Shown here: positions 8,468 through 16,545 of the stretch, one piece after another
Layout of the letters: the number at the start of each line of letters is the position of its first letter
Numbering within the stretch: position 1 is the first letter of the stretch
Assembly (NCBI GenBank): GCA_023957775.1
Contig: JAMLGR010000010.1
Span: 62,001-126,000, forward strand
Reading direction: 5' to 3'
DNA: 64,000 nt
Origin: Fimbriimonadaceae bacterium
Lineage (GTDB): Bacteria > Armatimonadota > Fimbriimonadia > Fimbriimonadales > Fimbriimonadaceae
Translations under genes and position numbers: made by a program
Notes under the pieces: generated by a model
Told to the model about the DNA's origin: nothing
What the model saw: the letters and a program-made list of their open reading frames with translations, nothing else
The model's database searches: none

Positions 8468-9679
8468 CTACCGCCGCCAGCGATGGACCAACCATCCGCC
8501 CAGCAGCACGATCGGCAGCCAGATCGGCGCGTAAACGAATACGAAGATCGCCGCGCGTCCCAAGGCGGTGAGGGCCGCGCCCAGTCCGTTGACCGCAGAG
8601 GACCACGTGTCGCCCGCCCAGCTCTTCGAGGGGGCGGGCTGGCCGACCGATTCCCGCTGTTCGAACGTGGCGACGATCGTCGACAACGCGGCCTGGTCGC
8701 GCATGACCTTGCGCTGGGCCTCGAGGCTCTCGATCTGCTGACGCACGTCCGAAAGGCGCTCCTTCACGGCCAGCACGTCCCCGATCTTCCTCGTCTCGCC
8801 TAGGATGGTCACGTACTGCTCCTCCTCGCCGCGCAGCACCCGGAGCCTCGCCTCGGTGTCGGCGACCACGCCGGTGACGTCGTCCCCGCTCGTGTGGCTC
8901 GAAAGCTCCTCGGCCCCCTCCTCGATGTGCCGGAGCCGGTCGAGCGCGGTTTCAAACTGCCGCGCGGGGACGCGCAGCGTCACCATCGCCACGGGCAACC
9001 CCCCGCGTCGCGTCGATTGACCGCTCGACTCCACGTAGCCTCCGAGCGCGGCGGCCATGTCGACGGCCCGCGCCTTGGCCTCGAGCGCATCGTCGACCCG
9101 GAGCGTCATGTCGCCGTTCTTGACCACGAGACGCTCGGCCTCGGGAGGGACCGGGGGTTGGGCCGCCTTGGCCCAATCGGCGTCCGCCGGGAGACGGCTC
9201 CCTTCGGCTGCCGCCGCTTTCTCGGCGTTCATCCCGTTGGACGGTGCGCCCGCCGCTGGAGCCGCCGGTTGTGCGCCATTCTCGTACGATAGGCCCGAAC
9301 TGTCCCGCAGCGCGCCCGCCGGCGCCTCTGCGGGAGCCACCATCGCCACCGTCGCCGCCGTGTCGCCTTCTTCGCGCATTTGCGCATAGAAGGGCGTGAC
9401 GACCGCGACGACCACGATTGCCGCCCCGAGCGTTGCCGCCACGGGAAGCGCGCGGCGCCACCAGGGGGTCCTCCTCCTCACGGCCGAGAGGGTCTTCTCG
9501 TACCCCTGCACGGCCGGATTCAGCGCGACTTCGCGGATGCCCTCGCCGATGGCGCGCAACGCCTCCAACTCTTCTCGAAGGGTGGGGTCCGACTCCAGGG
9601 CAGCGGCCACGATGGCGGCCCGCACCTCGGAGAGTTCGCCGTCCAGGTAAGCCTTCAGATCTTCGCGCACGTCGTTCAC
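8468..9679 (-). CDS. DUF4349-type anti-sigma factor, membrane protein
   Basis: A 403-residue inner-membrane regulator encoded directly after the ECF sigma factor, with a 4-bp overlap (ATGA). The N-terminus ([21 protein letters not shown]) is the anti-sigma helix that would hold the sigma factor. A transmembrane helix ([22 protein letters not shown], ~residues 72-93) leads into an Ala/Pro-rich linker and a DUF4349 domain ([48 protein letters not shown]) with a coiled coil ([21 protein letters not shown]). A C-terminal helix ([23 protein letters not shown]) re-enters the membrane. DUF4349 proteins often sit beside ECF sigma genes, so a role as envelope-stress sensor is likely; the signal is unknown. 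Confidence 0.85.
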   Translation of the reverse strand: MNDVREDLKAYLDGELSEVRAAIVAAALESDPTLREELEALRAIGEGIREVALNPAVQGYEKTLSAVRRRTPWWRRALPVAATLGAAIVVVAVVTPFYAQMREEGDTAATVAMVAPAEAPAGALRDSSGLSYENGAQPAAPAAGAPSNGMNAEKAAAAEGSRLPADADWAKAAQPPVPPEAERLVVKNGDMTLRVDDALEAKARAVDMAAALGGYVESSGQSTRRGGLPVAMVTLRVPARQFETALDRLRHIEEGAEELSSHTSGDDVTGVVADTEARLRVLRGEEEQYVTILGETRKIGDVLAVKERLSDVRQQIESLEAQRKVMRDQAALSTIVATFEQRESVGQPAPSKSWAGDTWSSAVNGLGAALTALGRAAIFVFVYAPIWLPIVLLGGWLVHRWRR

Positions 9680-10155
9680 GCCGTCCCCTCCTGGAGCGTT
9701 CGCCGCAGGTTCGCAAAGGCGTGGTGCAAACGCGATTTGATGGTTCCTGCGGGTACGCCGGCGACCATGCCTGCCTCCTCGTAGCTGAGTCCCTCCACCT
9801 CGTGGAGCAACACCGCCTCCCTATGTTCCGGGCTGAGCTTCGCCAAGGCCGTTCGCAGCGCTTGGCGGTCGATCAACTGGCCCTCTCGGTTCGGTTCGTG
9901 GTTCATCGCTTCCCCGCCCAACCACGCCTCGTCGAGACAGACCTCGCGCCGGTGCTTTCGCGACAGGTTCCGGCAATGGTTGTGGGCGATTCCAAAGAGC
10001 CAGGTGGAGAGGCACGATCGGCCGTCGAACTTGCGCATCGAGCGCTGGGCGGTCACGAAGGTTTCCTGCGCCGCGTCCTGGGCCAGTTCGGGGCCCACGC
10101 GCCTTGCGCAGAAGCGGTACACCGCGGCGTAGTGCTCGCGCACGATCGCCTCCAT
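9676..10155 (-). CDS. ECF-family RNA polymerase sigma factor
   Basis: A 159-residue extracytoplasmic-function sigma factor. Region 2 is [21 protein letters not shown], then [33 protein letters not shown], which includes the core-binding and -10 recognition helices. Region 4 is [40 protein letters not shown], the -35 recognition helix-turn-helix. Domain 3 is absent, as usual for ECFs. The next gene encodes a membrane anti-sigma factor and overlaps it by 4 bp, the standard arrangement for controlled release of the sigma factor. Divergent from yjbQ, with a heptamer repeat array between them. Confidence 0.92.
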   Translation of the reverse strand: MEAIVREHYAAVYRFCARRVGPELAQDAAQETFVTAQRSMRKFDGRSCLSTWLFGIAHNHCRNLSRKHRREVCLDEAWLGGEAMNHEPNREGQLIDRQALRTALAKLSPEHREAVLLHEVEGLSYEEAGMVAGVPAGTIKSRLHHAFANLRRTLQEGTA

Positions 10156-10240
10156 CGCTTCGCCGTCTTGTCTCAGCCGATTCGCCTCCTTGGTGGCTCT
10201 TCGCAGGTATGTGTCGTCAGGGGTGGCGGGCGTTCACTCC

Positions 10241-10275
10241 TGGTTTGTGGTTTGTGGTTTGTGGTTTGTGGTTTG
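10241..10275. repeat. 7-bp tandem array, 5 units of TGGTTTG
   Basis: Five perfect TGGTTTG heptamers sit between the divergent sigma factor gene and yjbQ, ending 21 bp before the yjbQ ATG, so the array occupies the likely promoter region. Confidence 0.85.
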
Positions 10276-10296
10276 TCGGGGAGCATACTCATCGCC

Positions 10297-10707
10297 ATGA
10301 AGTCGATCACCGAATACCTCTGGTTCCAGACCGACCAGCGCGAGGAGTTTGTGTGCATCACCGACGAGGTGGCCCGCATCGTCGCGGCGTCGGGCATCGA
10401 GGAGGGGTTTTGCCTGGTCAGCGCGATGCACATCACAGCCGCTGTCTACGTGAATGACCTCGAGTACGGGCTCATCGAGGACATCAAGGAGTGGTTGCGC
10501 GGTCTGGCGCCCACCAAGAACAGCCGCCACCACCAAACCGGCGAGGACAACGGCGAGGCGCACCTGAAGAACCTGGTGATGCACCACCAGGTGATCCTCC
10601 CAATCACCGCGGGTGCGCTCGATCTCGGACCCTGGCAGCAGGTGTTCTATGCGGAGTTCGACGGCCGACGGCGCAAGCGCGTGGTGGTCAAGGCGATCGG
10701 AGAGTGA
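10297..10707 (+). CDS. YjbQ family protein (UPF0047, secondary thiamine-phosphate synthase type)
   Basis: A 136-residue compact beta-barrel protein of the YjbQ/UPF0047 family, whose E. coli member has weak thiamine-phosphate synthase activity in vivo. The family signature is complete: FVCITDEV near the N-terminus, [15 protein letters not shown] (the H-x-T-A-A-V-x-x-N segment), [26 protein letters not shown] and [25 protein letters not shown]. The ATG at 10297 matches the usual N-terminus (KSITEYLWF). It is followed after 6 bp by a vanZ-type gene and then trmFO, suggesting one transcript. The true physiological role of the family is uncertain. Confidence 0.88.
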   Translation: MKSITEYLWFQTDQREEFVCITDEVARIVAASGIEEGFCLVSAMHITAAVYVNDLEYGLIEDIKEWLRGLAPTKNSRHHQTGEDNGEAHLKNLVMHHQVILPITAGALDLGPWQQVFYAEFDGRRRKRVVVKAIGE

Positions 10708-10713
10708 GATTCG

Positions 10714-11124
10714 ATGTCCAAGCGCGCCTGGATTCCACCGGTTCTCTGCGCCGCGGTGATCACCGCGATGTCCAACGCGTTCATCAGCGCGACGTCGTTC
10801 AAGGGTGCCGTGGGCAAGCGGTTGCCCGTGCCCAACGGCCAGCAGTGGTTCGACGAGTTCTGGAGCCATTACTGGTGGCTCTTCGTCAAGGGCTTCCACT
10901 TCCTGGAGTTCGCGCTGCTGTTCTTCCTCTTGTGGGGCGCCCTGCGGCCGAGGCTGGGAATCGCGGCGCTGCTGGCGGCGCTCTTCGCGATGGTGGACGA
11001 ATACCACCAGTCGTTCATCTCCTTCCGTGGCGGGCGTTGGACCGATGTGCTGATCGACTGGGCGGGCGTCGCCACCTGCGCCGTGCTGGTGGCCGCTCTG
11101 GCGCGGAGGCATCGCGATGCCTGA
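10714..11124 (+). CDS. VanZ-family membrane protein
   Basis: A 136-residue integral membrane protein with about four helices (WIPPVLCAAVITAMSNAF, FHFLEFALLFFLLWGAL, GIAALLAALFAMVDEY, DWAGVATCAVLVAAL). The VanZ signature is present: an acidic-aromatic DEYHQSFISFRGGRWTDVL followed by D-W-A-G. VanZ proteins raise teicoplanin resistance in some hosts, but most members have no assigned function. Its 3' end overlaps the trmFO start by 8 bp, so the two are probably co-translated; the shared operon gives no obvious functional link. Confidence 0.85.
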   Translation: MSKRAWIPPVLCAAVITAMSNAFISATSFKGAVGKRLPVPNGQQWFDEFWSHYWWLFVKGFHFLEFALLFFLLWGALRPRLGIAALLAALFAMVDEYHQSFISFRGGRWTDVLIDWAGVATCAVLVAALARRHRDA

Positions 11125-12484
11125 GGCGATGATCACCGTCGTTGGCGCGGGGTTTGCGGGTGTGGAAGCCGCTTGGGCGGCGGCTTCGAAGGGTGTGCGC
11201 GTCCGCCTCTACGAGATGCGGCCCGGCAAACAGACCCCGGCGCACACCACGGGCTGGTTTGCCGAGTTGGTGTGCTCGAACTCCCTGAAGTCGAAGGCGC
11301 CCGACTCGCCCGCGGGACAGCTCAAGGCGGAGATGGAGGCCCTGGGCTCCATCGTCTTGAGGACGGCGCGGGCGCACGAGGTTCCGGGCGGGCAGGCGCT
11401 CGCCGTGGACCGGGACAAGTTTGGGCAGGCCATTACCGACGAGGTGGAGGCGCACCCCCTCATCGACGTGGTGCGGGAGGAGTTCCTGCCCGAGCACGCC
11501 AACCCCTCGCCCGCGCAGCCTCTTGTCGTGGCCACCGGCCCCCTGTCGAGCGACCCCGTCTCGCAGTGGCTAGCCGAGCTCACCGGCCGCAAACACCTCT
11601 ACTTCTACGATGCGGTGAGCCCCACCGTGGAAGCGTCGAGCATCGACACGACCGTCGCGTTCGCGCAGAGCCGCTACGACAAGGGCGGCGACGATTACCT
11701 GAACTGCCCGTTCGACCGCGACGAATACCAGGCCTTCGTTCAAGCGCTTGTGGGCGCCGAACGCGTGCCGATCCACGCGTTCGAATCGGGAGGAGTCAGA
11801 AAGGAGGGGGACTCCGGGGAGGGCGCCTTCCTCGAGAAGATCAAGTACTTCTCCGGCTGCACGCCCATCGAGGCGATCGCGGAAAAAGGCGAGCGCTCGC
11901 TGGCGTTCGGCAACTTCAAGCCCGTGGGCCTCACCGATCCCCGGACCGGGCGTCGCCCCCATGCGGCCCTGCAACTGAGGCCGGAAAACGCCGAGAAAAC
12001 GCTCTACTCGCTCGTCGCGTGCCAGAACCGGCTGAAGTGGGGCGAGCAAAAGCGCGTGTTCCGCATGGTGCCGGGACTGGAGCGGGCCGAGTTCGTTCGG
12101 TACGGGGTCATCCACCGGAACACCTACCTCGAGGCGCCGAGGTGCCTCCTGCCCGATCTTCAGCTTCGGGGCTACGCCGGGCTGTTCGTGGCGGGGCAGC
12201 TCACCGGGGTCGAAGGGTACGTGGAGTCCGCTGCCATGGGCATCCTTGCGGGTCTCCACGCGGCCGCGATGGTCCAGGGAACCAACCTCCCCCATCCGCC
12301 CCGGGCCACGGCCTACGGGGGCCTCCTCGCCCACCTGCAGGACGCCACTCCCCGCGAGTTCGCCCCGATGAACATCAACTGGGGCCTGTTCCCCGAGCCC
12401 GAAGAGCCGATGCGGGACAAGGGTCGGGTGCGGGCGTTCAAGATCGAACAGGCGCGCACCGCCTTGAACGCCTGGATGGCCTAG
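11117..12484 (+). CDS. trmFO: TrmFO, folate/FAD-dependent tRNA m5U54 methyltransferase
   Basis: A 455-residue flavoprotein that methylates U54 in the tRNA T-loop using methylenetetrahydrofolate and FADH2. The N-terminal dinucleotide-binding motif is VVGAGFAGVEAAWAAASKGVRVRLYEMRP. The TrmFO-specific segment FAELVCSNSLKSKAPDSPAGQLKAEME follows. Later markers include YYDAVSPTVEASSIDTTVAF-type strands (FYDAVSPTVEASSIDTT), NCPFDRDEYQAFVQAL, SGCTPIEAIAEKGERSLAFGN, GVEGYVESAAMG and the C-terminal MNINWGLFPEPE. Length matches the family (~440-460). TrmFO replaces the SAM-dependent TrmA in many non-proteobacterial lineages. Confidence 0.96.
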   Translation: MPEAMITVVGAGFAGVEAAWAAASKGVRVRLYEMRPGKQTPAHTTGWFAELVCSNSLKSKAPDSPAGQLKAEMEALGSIVLRTARAHEVPGGQALAVDRDKFGQAITDEVEAHPLIDVVREEFLPEHANPSPAQPLVVATGPLSSDPVSQWLAELTGRKHLYFYDAVSPTVEASSIDTTVAFAQSRYDKGGDDYLNCPFDRDEYQAFVQALVGAERVPIHAFESGGVRKEGDSGEGAFLEKIKYFSGCTPIEAIAEKGERSLAFGNFKPVGLTDPRTGRRPHAALQLRPENAEKTLYSLVACQNRLKWGEQKRVFRMVPGLERAEFVRYGVIHRNTYLEAPRCLLPDLQLRGYAGLFVAGQLTGVEGYVESAAMGILAGLHAAAMVQGTNLPHPPRATAYGGLLAHLQDATPREFAPMNINWGLFPEPEEPMRDKGRVRAFKIEQARTALNAWMA

Positions 12485-12498
12485 CGATGGGCGGCTGC

Positions 12499-13197
12499 CT
12501 ATAAACCCAGACTTGTCATCACATGGCGGGCGACCATCTCGTAGGCGTTCCCCCAGGCCTCGTGGCGGAAGAAGGTCGTCGGCTCAGCGGGGTTGCCGAT
12601 GAACGGTCTCAGCACCCAGCCCATCTGGATTCCCACGAACGCGAAGATCCCCAACCATGCGCGCATCATCGCCCGATGCCGCGGATCACGCCGGATCAAG
12701 GGCCTGTACAGCCGCCTCAGCACCTGCTGGACGGAGAGGCTGGCCACTCCGAACATCGCGGCGTTCAGCAGAAGCGATCCGCTGTAGTCCGCGCTGGACG
12801 CATACCAGAGCAGCGTGAGCGGAGCGAACGAGGCGAGCACGATCGCGAGCGCCGCTTGCGTGGCCATCAACGCCCGAAGACAAACGGCGAAGTCGTTGCG
12901 CAGTCCCATCAGCGTCATCGTCACAAAGAACGTCGGAACGCTGAGGGCGAAGGTCACCCCCAGCAGCAGCGGCACCTTCAACGCGGAGTAGAGCATCTGC
13001 TGGACCCTTGGACCCGCGTCCCCGCCGAAGGAGCCCATCACCGCCCCATAAAACGCGCCGAACACCACGAGGATCGCGACGAGGCGCCGAAGGGTAAACG
13101 ACCCCAGGGTCTCGGGACCGACGGCGAGCAAGCCTTCGACGCCCGAGAGCAGACGCTTCGCCCGAGCCAAGGGTCCCGACGCGGTGTGCGATGTCAA
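12499..13197 (-). CDS. Multi-pass membrane protein, paralogue of the next gene
   Basis: A 232-residue integral membrane protein with roughly five helices (LVAILVVFGAFYGAVMGSF, VPLLLGVTFALSVPTFFVTM, LMATQAALAIVLASFAPLTLLWY, LLLNAAMFGVASLSV, RAWLGIFAFVGIQMGWVLRPF). It shares a layout and the sequence G-x-Q-M-x-W-V-L-R-P-F-x-G-x-P with the gene 4 bp upstream, so the two arose by tandem duplication. The final helix and this motif lie near the C-terminus. I do not recognise the family; no enzymatic or transport signature is visible. The tight spacing suggests one operon and possibly a heteromeric complex. Confidence 0.75.
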   Translation of the reverse strand: MTSHTASGPLARAKRLLSGVEGLLAVGPETLGSFTLRRLVAILVVFGAFYGAVMGSFGGDAGPRVQQMLYSALKVPLLLGVTFALSVPTFFVTMTLMGLRNDFAVCLRALMATQAALAIVLASFAPLTLLWYASSADYSGSLLLNAAMFGVASLSVQQVLRRLYRPLIRRDPRHRAMMRAWLGIFAFVGIQMGWVLRPFIGNPAEPTTFFRHEAWGNAYEMVARHVMTSLGL

Positions 13198-13201
13198 CGG
13201 C

Positions 13202-14002
13202 TCAACCGCCTCCCAACACCGTCTGGATCATGTGGAAGACGGCCACGAAGAAGTTGTCCTCCTTGGGGCGGAACCACTCGAATGGGAGGTTGGGGCTTCC
13301 GACAAACGGACGCAAAACCCAACTCATCTGTGCGCCTACGAGCGAAAAGACCAACACCCAGATTCGAAACACGCTCCGGGCATCGGCCCGTTCGGCAAGG
13401 CCGTCGGCTTCCAGTGCACCAGGCTTGGCCGGGATGGCGACCTTCGGGAGCGGTGGCGGCCGGTCTCCGACCGGTTCCGGTTCGCGCTCGGTCCTTGCGT
13501 GCGCCAGGCGGTTAAGCGTCCGGAACAGGAACTTGAGACCCAACGTGCCTGCCACCGTCGCCGCCACCACGTTGAGAAGCACCATGAACGGATGACTCGT
13601 GGTGCTCAGCGAGAAGAAGACGACGATCGGTCCCAGGGAAGCCAGCACCGCGACGATGACGGCAAGGCTCGCCACCAGGAGATTCACCACCGAGAGAAGG
13701 CTCAAGCGCGCGCCGACCAGGGTGTTGAACACGTACAGAGACGGCAGGGTCACCACCAAAGTGAGGAAGAACAGCAGGGGCAGCTTGATCGTCGAGGCAA
13801 GCATCTGCAGCCAGCCGTCCACGCTTCCGCCCGACCGCATCACGGCAAAGAGGCTCATGCAGATGCCATAGGCTCCGGCAAGGAGCACTGAGGCCGTGAG
13901 AATCCCCCTTGCGGGAAACTCGATCTTCCCGGTCTGAAGGGCGTCCGGTTGGGTCGCCTCTCCACGGAGCAGCTTGTCGAGCTGCCGCATCCATCGCATC
14001 AT
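13202..14002 (-). CDS. Multi-pass membrane protein, paralogue of the preceding gene
   Basis: A 266-residue integral membrane protein, the first gene of a two-gene paralogous operon. Helices are seen at GILTASVLLAGAYGICMSLF, LPLLFFLTLVVTLPSLYVFN, VVNLLVASLAVIVAVLASLGPIVVFF, MVLLNVVAATVAGTLGLKF and RIWVLVFSLVGAQMSWVLRPF. A charged loop of ~50 residues (RTEREPEPVGDRPPPLPK...) splits helices 4 and 5 and is shorter in the paralogue. The C-terminal GAQMSWVLRPFVGSPNLPFEWFR matches the GIQMGWVLRPFIGNP of its neighbour. Function unknown. Confidence 0.75.
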   Translation of the reverse strand: MMRWMRQLDKLLRGEATQPDALQTGKIEFPARGILTASVLLAGAYGICMSLFAVMRSGGSVDGWLQMLASTIKLPLLFFLTLVVTLPSLYVFNTLVGARLSLLSVVNLLVASLAVIVAVLASLGPIVVFFSLSTTSHPFMVLLNVVAATVAGTLGLKFLFRTLNRLAHARTEREPEPVGDRPPPLPKVAIPAKPGALEADGLAERADARSVFRIWVLVFSLVGAQMSWVLRPFVGSPNLPFEWFRPKEDNFFVAVFHMIQTVLGGG

Positions 14003-14102
14003 CAGCGTGACTCCCGGCCCGTCGGAGGGCCTCTTGTGCTAAGGACGCTTCTACGCGCCCGTTACGGATCGCAACATTGGCTTGTCGAGAACCGTTCCCC
14101 GT

Positions 14103-14855
14103 TCACTCCTCCACGCGGGCCACCGGATAGACCCGAACGTCCACTCCTTCGCTGAAACAGACGTGCTCCCAGGGGCCCGCCGCGATTCCCGCCCGTGCCA
14201 AGAGCTGCTCGGAGCAGGAAGCCACGGAGGCGGACCTCAGCGCGTAAGGCTCGTGGGCCACGCGTCCGGTCACCATCGAACCACGGTGCATCGAATAGAG
14301 CAGGTAGCGCTCGACGAGAAAGAACTCGAACGATCCGGGTTCTGGTTGCGGCAGACGAGGGCCAAGGACCGCTTCGATGGCGAGCTCCGCCGGCTTGGGC
14401 GCCTCCAGGCGGCGTCCGCGGTAAGTGATGCGATCCCCCTCTCTCGACACCTGCATCCGGGCGTGCCTGTAGTTCAACCCGAACGTGGCCCGCGCGAAGC
14501 GGCACGCCAGCCACCGGGCGGCTTCGAGGGAGAAGAACCAGACCCCGGGGTCTCGGCCGTTCCGGTGGACATAGGTGCGCACATTCGTTTCGGGAAAGGC
14601 GCTGAGCCACGGCAGCGCGGGCAGGCCGCGCGGCCGAATCCCGCTCATTCGAAACGGAACCAAACCCACCCACGCCTTCTCGCGCCCCTCCGCATCGGGA
14701 TACGTGTCCAAATCCAACCCCGCGGGAAGCAACGGGCGCACGACCTCGGGCTCGAGCGACGCATGCAGAAACAACAGGTCGGTCCACCGTTGGTGCATCA
14801 ACGGAGGACCCGCGGGAGTCTCGCGCATCCTCAGGTACTCGTCCGGCGCGACCAT
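14103..14855 (-). CDS. DUF2071 (YqjF-type) family protein
   Basis: A 250-residue protein of the DUF2071/YqjF family, related to the acetoacetate-decarboxylase-like beta-barrel fold. Family landmarks are MHQRWTDLLFLHASLEPEVVRPLLPAGLDLDTYPD at the N-terminus, AWVGLVPFRMSGIRPRGLPALPWLSAFPETNVRTYVH and GVWFFSLEAARWLACRFARATFGLNYRHARM. The ATG at 14855 is taken because it starts 16 residues before the conserved HQRW segment. Biochemical function is unknown for the family. Divergent from sodC with only 36 bp between starts, so promoters must overlap. Confidence 0.85.
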   Translation of the reverse strand: MVAPDEYLRMRETPAGPPLMHQRWTDLLFLHASLEPEVVRPLLPAGLDLDTYPDAEGREKAWVGLVPFRMSGIRPRGLPALPWLSAFPETNVRTYVHRNGRDPGVWFFSLEAARWLACRFARATFGLNYRHARMQVSREGDRITYRGRRLEAPKPAELAIEAVLGPRLPQPEPGSFEFFLVERYLLYSMHRGSMVTGRVAHEPYALRSASVASCSEQLLARAGIAAGPWEHVCFSEGVDVRVYPVARVEE

Positions 14856-14891
14856 GCGACGATTCTGACTGGAATCGGCATACTGGGGGCT

Positions 14892-15449
14892 ATGGAAGTC
14901 ACCAAAGCAGTCTCGACATCGATCGCCGTCCTCGCGGTCGCCGTCATCGGATGGCAGGCCCACGCCCAGAACCCCGCTGCGGCGCCCACCCCGCAAATCG
15001 GGCGCGCCGTCGCCGTCGTGCAGCCGACCGCCGGAAACCAAGTGAAGGGCATCGTCACCTTTACCGTGGGCGCGCACGGCGTGCTCGTCCATGCGGAAGT
15101 GACGGGGCTCCCACCCAACTCCACCCACGGTTTCCACATCCACGAGTTCGGGGATCTCCGCTCGGACGATGGGAAGAGTCTGGGCGGGCACTACAATCCC
15201 GGGGGGCACATGCACGCGCTTCCCACGACCTCCATGCGGCACGCGGGCGATCTGGGCAACCTCAAGGCCGACGCGAAGGGGGTCGCCACACTCAACCAGG
15301 AGTTCGACACCTTCACGATCGACGGTGAAAAGGCGCCCATCCTCGGTCGCGGCCTCGTGATCCACGCCCTTCCCGACGACGGCGGGCAGCCCACCGGCAA
15401 CGCTGGAGGCCGCATCGCGGTCGGCGTGATCGGAGTCGCGGGAAGCTAA
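14892..15449 (+). CDS. sodC: Secreted Cu/Zn superoxide dismutase lacking the disulfide cysteines
   Basis: A 185-residue exported enzyme that converts superoxide to hydrogen peroxide and oxygen outside the cytoplasm. A signal peptide (VSTSIAVLAVAVIGWQAHA) ends near residue 26. The copper ligands are H-x-H in THGFHIHEFGD, the bridging His in GGHYNPGGHMH, and His in LVIHALPDD; zinc ligands include the later His residues and Asp of MRHAGDLGN. The two cysteines that normally form the subunit disulfide are absent: the loop reads GDLRSDDGKSLGGH where most family members have GDC, and GGRIAVGVIG replaces GGRIACGVIG. All metal ligands are kept, so activity is expected. Confidence 0.92.
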   Translation: MEVTKAVSTSIAVLAVAVIGWQAHAQNPAAAPTPQIGRAVAVVQPTAGNQVKGIVTFTVGAHGVLVHAEVTGLPPNSTHGFHIHEFGDLRSDDGKSLGGHYNPGGHMHALPTTSMRHAGDLGNLKADAKGVATLNQEFDTFTIDGEKAPILGRGLVIHALPDDGGQPTGNAGGRIAVGVIGVAGS

Positions 15450-15569
15450 TCCTCGCGAATCCGGTATTCCTAACGTAGCGCCCCCCTGCTCGGCGATCCG
15501 ACATGAGAACTAGCTCGGCAGATTGCCAGCCCGCACGGAAGCGGGCCTTGTGCCGGGCAGGGGCAAAGG

Positions 15570-15782
15570 ATGGCAAAGCGACAGTTGAAGATCGTGCGTC
15601 TGCTCGAACCGGAGATGTGTTTGGATTGCCGGTTCGCCAAGATGGCAGACGTGGAGAACGCGGAAGGGGTCGTGCAACGCATGATCTACTGTCGCCGGCT
15701 CGACTGCGACAACTGGGACTTCTCCTCCGCCGAAACCGCGAAGAGCGTCCACACGGACGACGAGGACACGGAGGCGGCGTAG
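15570..15782 (+). CDS. Small cysteine-containing hypothetical protein
   Basis: A 70-residue soluble protein. It carries CLDCRFAKM and YCRRLDCDNWD, four cysteines in a CxxC...CxxxxC pattern that could bind a metal, then an acidic tail (HTDDEDTEAA). No family is recognised. A start at the ATG of MAKRQLKIVRLLEPEMC has a plausible upstream purine run (GGGGCAAAGG). It is followed immediately by a long heptamer repeat array and a convergent gene. Confidence 0.65.
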   Translation: MAKRQLKIVRLLEPEMCLDCRFAKMADVENAEGVVQRMIYCRRLDCDNWDFSSAETAKSVHTDDEDTEAA

Positions 15783-15785
15783 GGT

Positions 15786-15891
15786 TGGGCCTTGGGCCTT
15801 GGGCCTTGGGCCTTGGGCCTTGGGCCTTGGGCTTTGGGCTTTGGGCCTTGGGCCTTGGGCTTTGGGCTTTGGGCCTTGGGCCTTGGGCTTC
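15786..15891. repeat. 7-bp tandem array, about 15 units of TTGGGCC/TTGGGCT
   Basis: About fifteen contiguous heptamers (GGGCCTT with GGGCTTT variants) fill the space between convergent genes. Because 7 is not a multiple of 3, every frame reads through as a seven-residue peptide repeat, which makes spurious open frames here. It is followed at 15900-15927 by three TTTGCGTNN 9-mers. The same GGCCTTG unit recurs at 30815-30856. Confidence 0.9.
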
Positions 15892-15927
15892 TGGTCCCCC
15901 TTTGCGTCCTTTGCGTTCTTTGCGTGA

Positions 15928-16545
15928 CTAACCCCCAAACTTCCGCGGCTTGCACTCTTGCCACGAACGGTGCGGCAGGGGCTTCTTCAGGGCCTTTCGC
16001 AGCCGCTCCATGTACGCCCCGTGCGGGACCTCGAAGGCGCCTAGAGACGCGAGGTGCGGGTTCATCACCTGCGCGTCGAAGAGGGTGAACCCCTCCTCCC
16101 GGCAACGCTCGACCAGCGCCCACAATGCCGCTTTCGACGCGTCGGTCACCCGGTGGAACATCGACTCGGCGCAGAAGCACGAGCCCACTTGCAGGCCGTA
16201 CACCCCGCCCACGAGTTTCCCATCGAGCCACGCCTCGGAGCAGTGCGCCCAACCGAGGCGGTGGACCTCGCCGTAAACCCTGATGAACGCCTCGCTGATC
16301 CAGTTGTCGTCCGGCCGGAGGCACCCCCGCATCACGCTCTCGAAAGACGTGTCGAAACGGAACTCGAATCGCCCGGAGCGCAACGTCCGCTTGAGCGAGC
16401 GAGACACGTGGATTCCCTCGATGGCGAAGAGCGCGCGCCGGATGGGCTGAAACCAACCCACCGATCCATCGTCCAGCGTCATCGGAAATGCGCCCTGCTC
16501 GTACGCGTGCCGCAGGAGGAAGGGCGTCAGCTCGTCGCTGTTCAC
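15928..16545 (-). CDS. aat: Leucyl/phenylalanyl-tRNA-protein transferase
   Basis: A 205-residue enzyme of the bacterial N-degron pathway: it adds Leu or Phe from aminoacyl-tRNA to N-terminal Arg/Lys of proteins, marking them for ClpS/ClpAP. The GTG start overlaps the stop of the upstream methyltransferase gene (GTGA), so the two are coupled. The family pattern is clear: HAYEQGAFPMTLDDGSVGWFQPIRRALF, VSRSLKRTLRSGRFEFRFDTSFESVMRGC, WISEAFIRVYGEVHRLGWAHCSEAWLDG, LVGGVYGLQVGSCFCAESMFH and FDAQVMNPHLASLGAFEVP. Length is slightly under E. coli Aat (234). Confidence 0.93.
   Translation of the reverse strand: MNSDELTPFLLRHAYEQGAFPMTLDDGSVGWFQPIRRALFAIEGIHVSRSLKRTLRSGRFEFRFDTSFESVMRGCLRPDDNWISEAFIRVYGEVHRLGWAHCSEAWLDGKLVGGVYGLQVGSCFCAESMFHRVTDASKAALWALVERCREEGFTLFDAQVMNPHLASLGAFEVPHGAYMERLRKALKKPLPHRSWQECKPRKFGG

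Noticed and set aside
15786-15891. GGGCCTT array as a CRISPR or coding peptide repeat
   Set aside because: The units are contiguous 7-mers without spacers; all frames read through only because 7 is not a multiple of 3.
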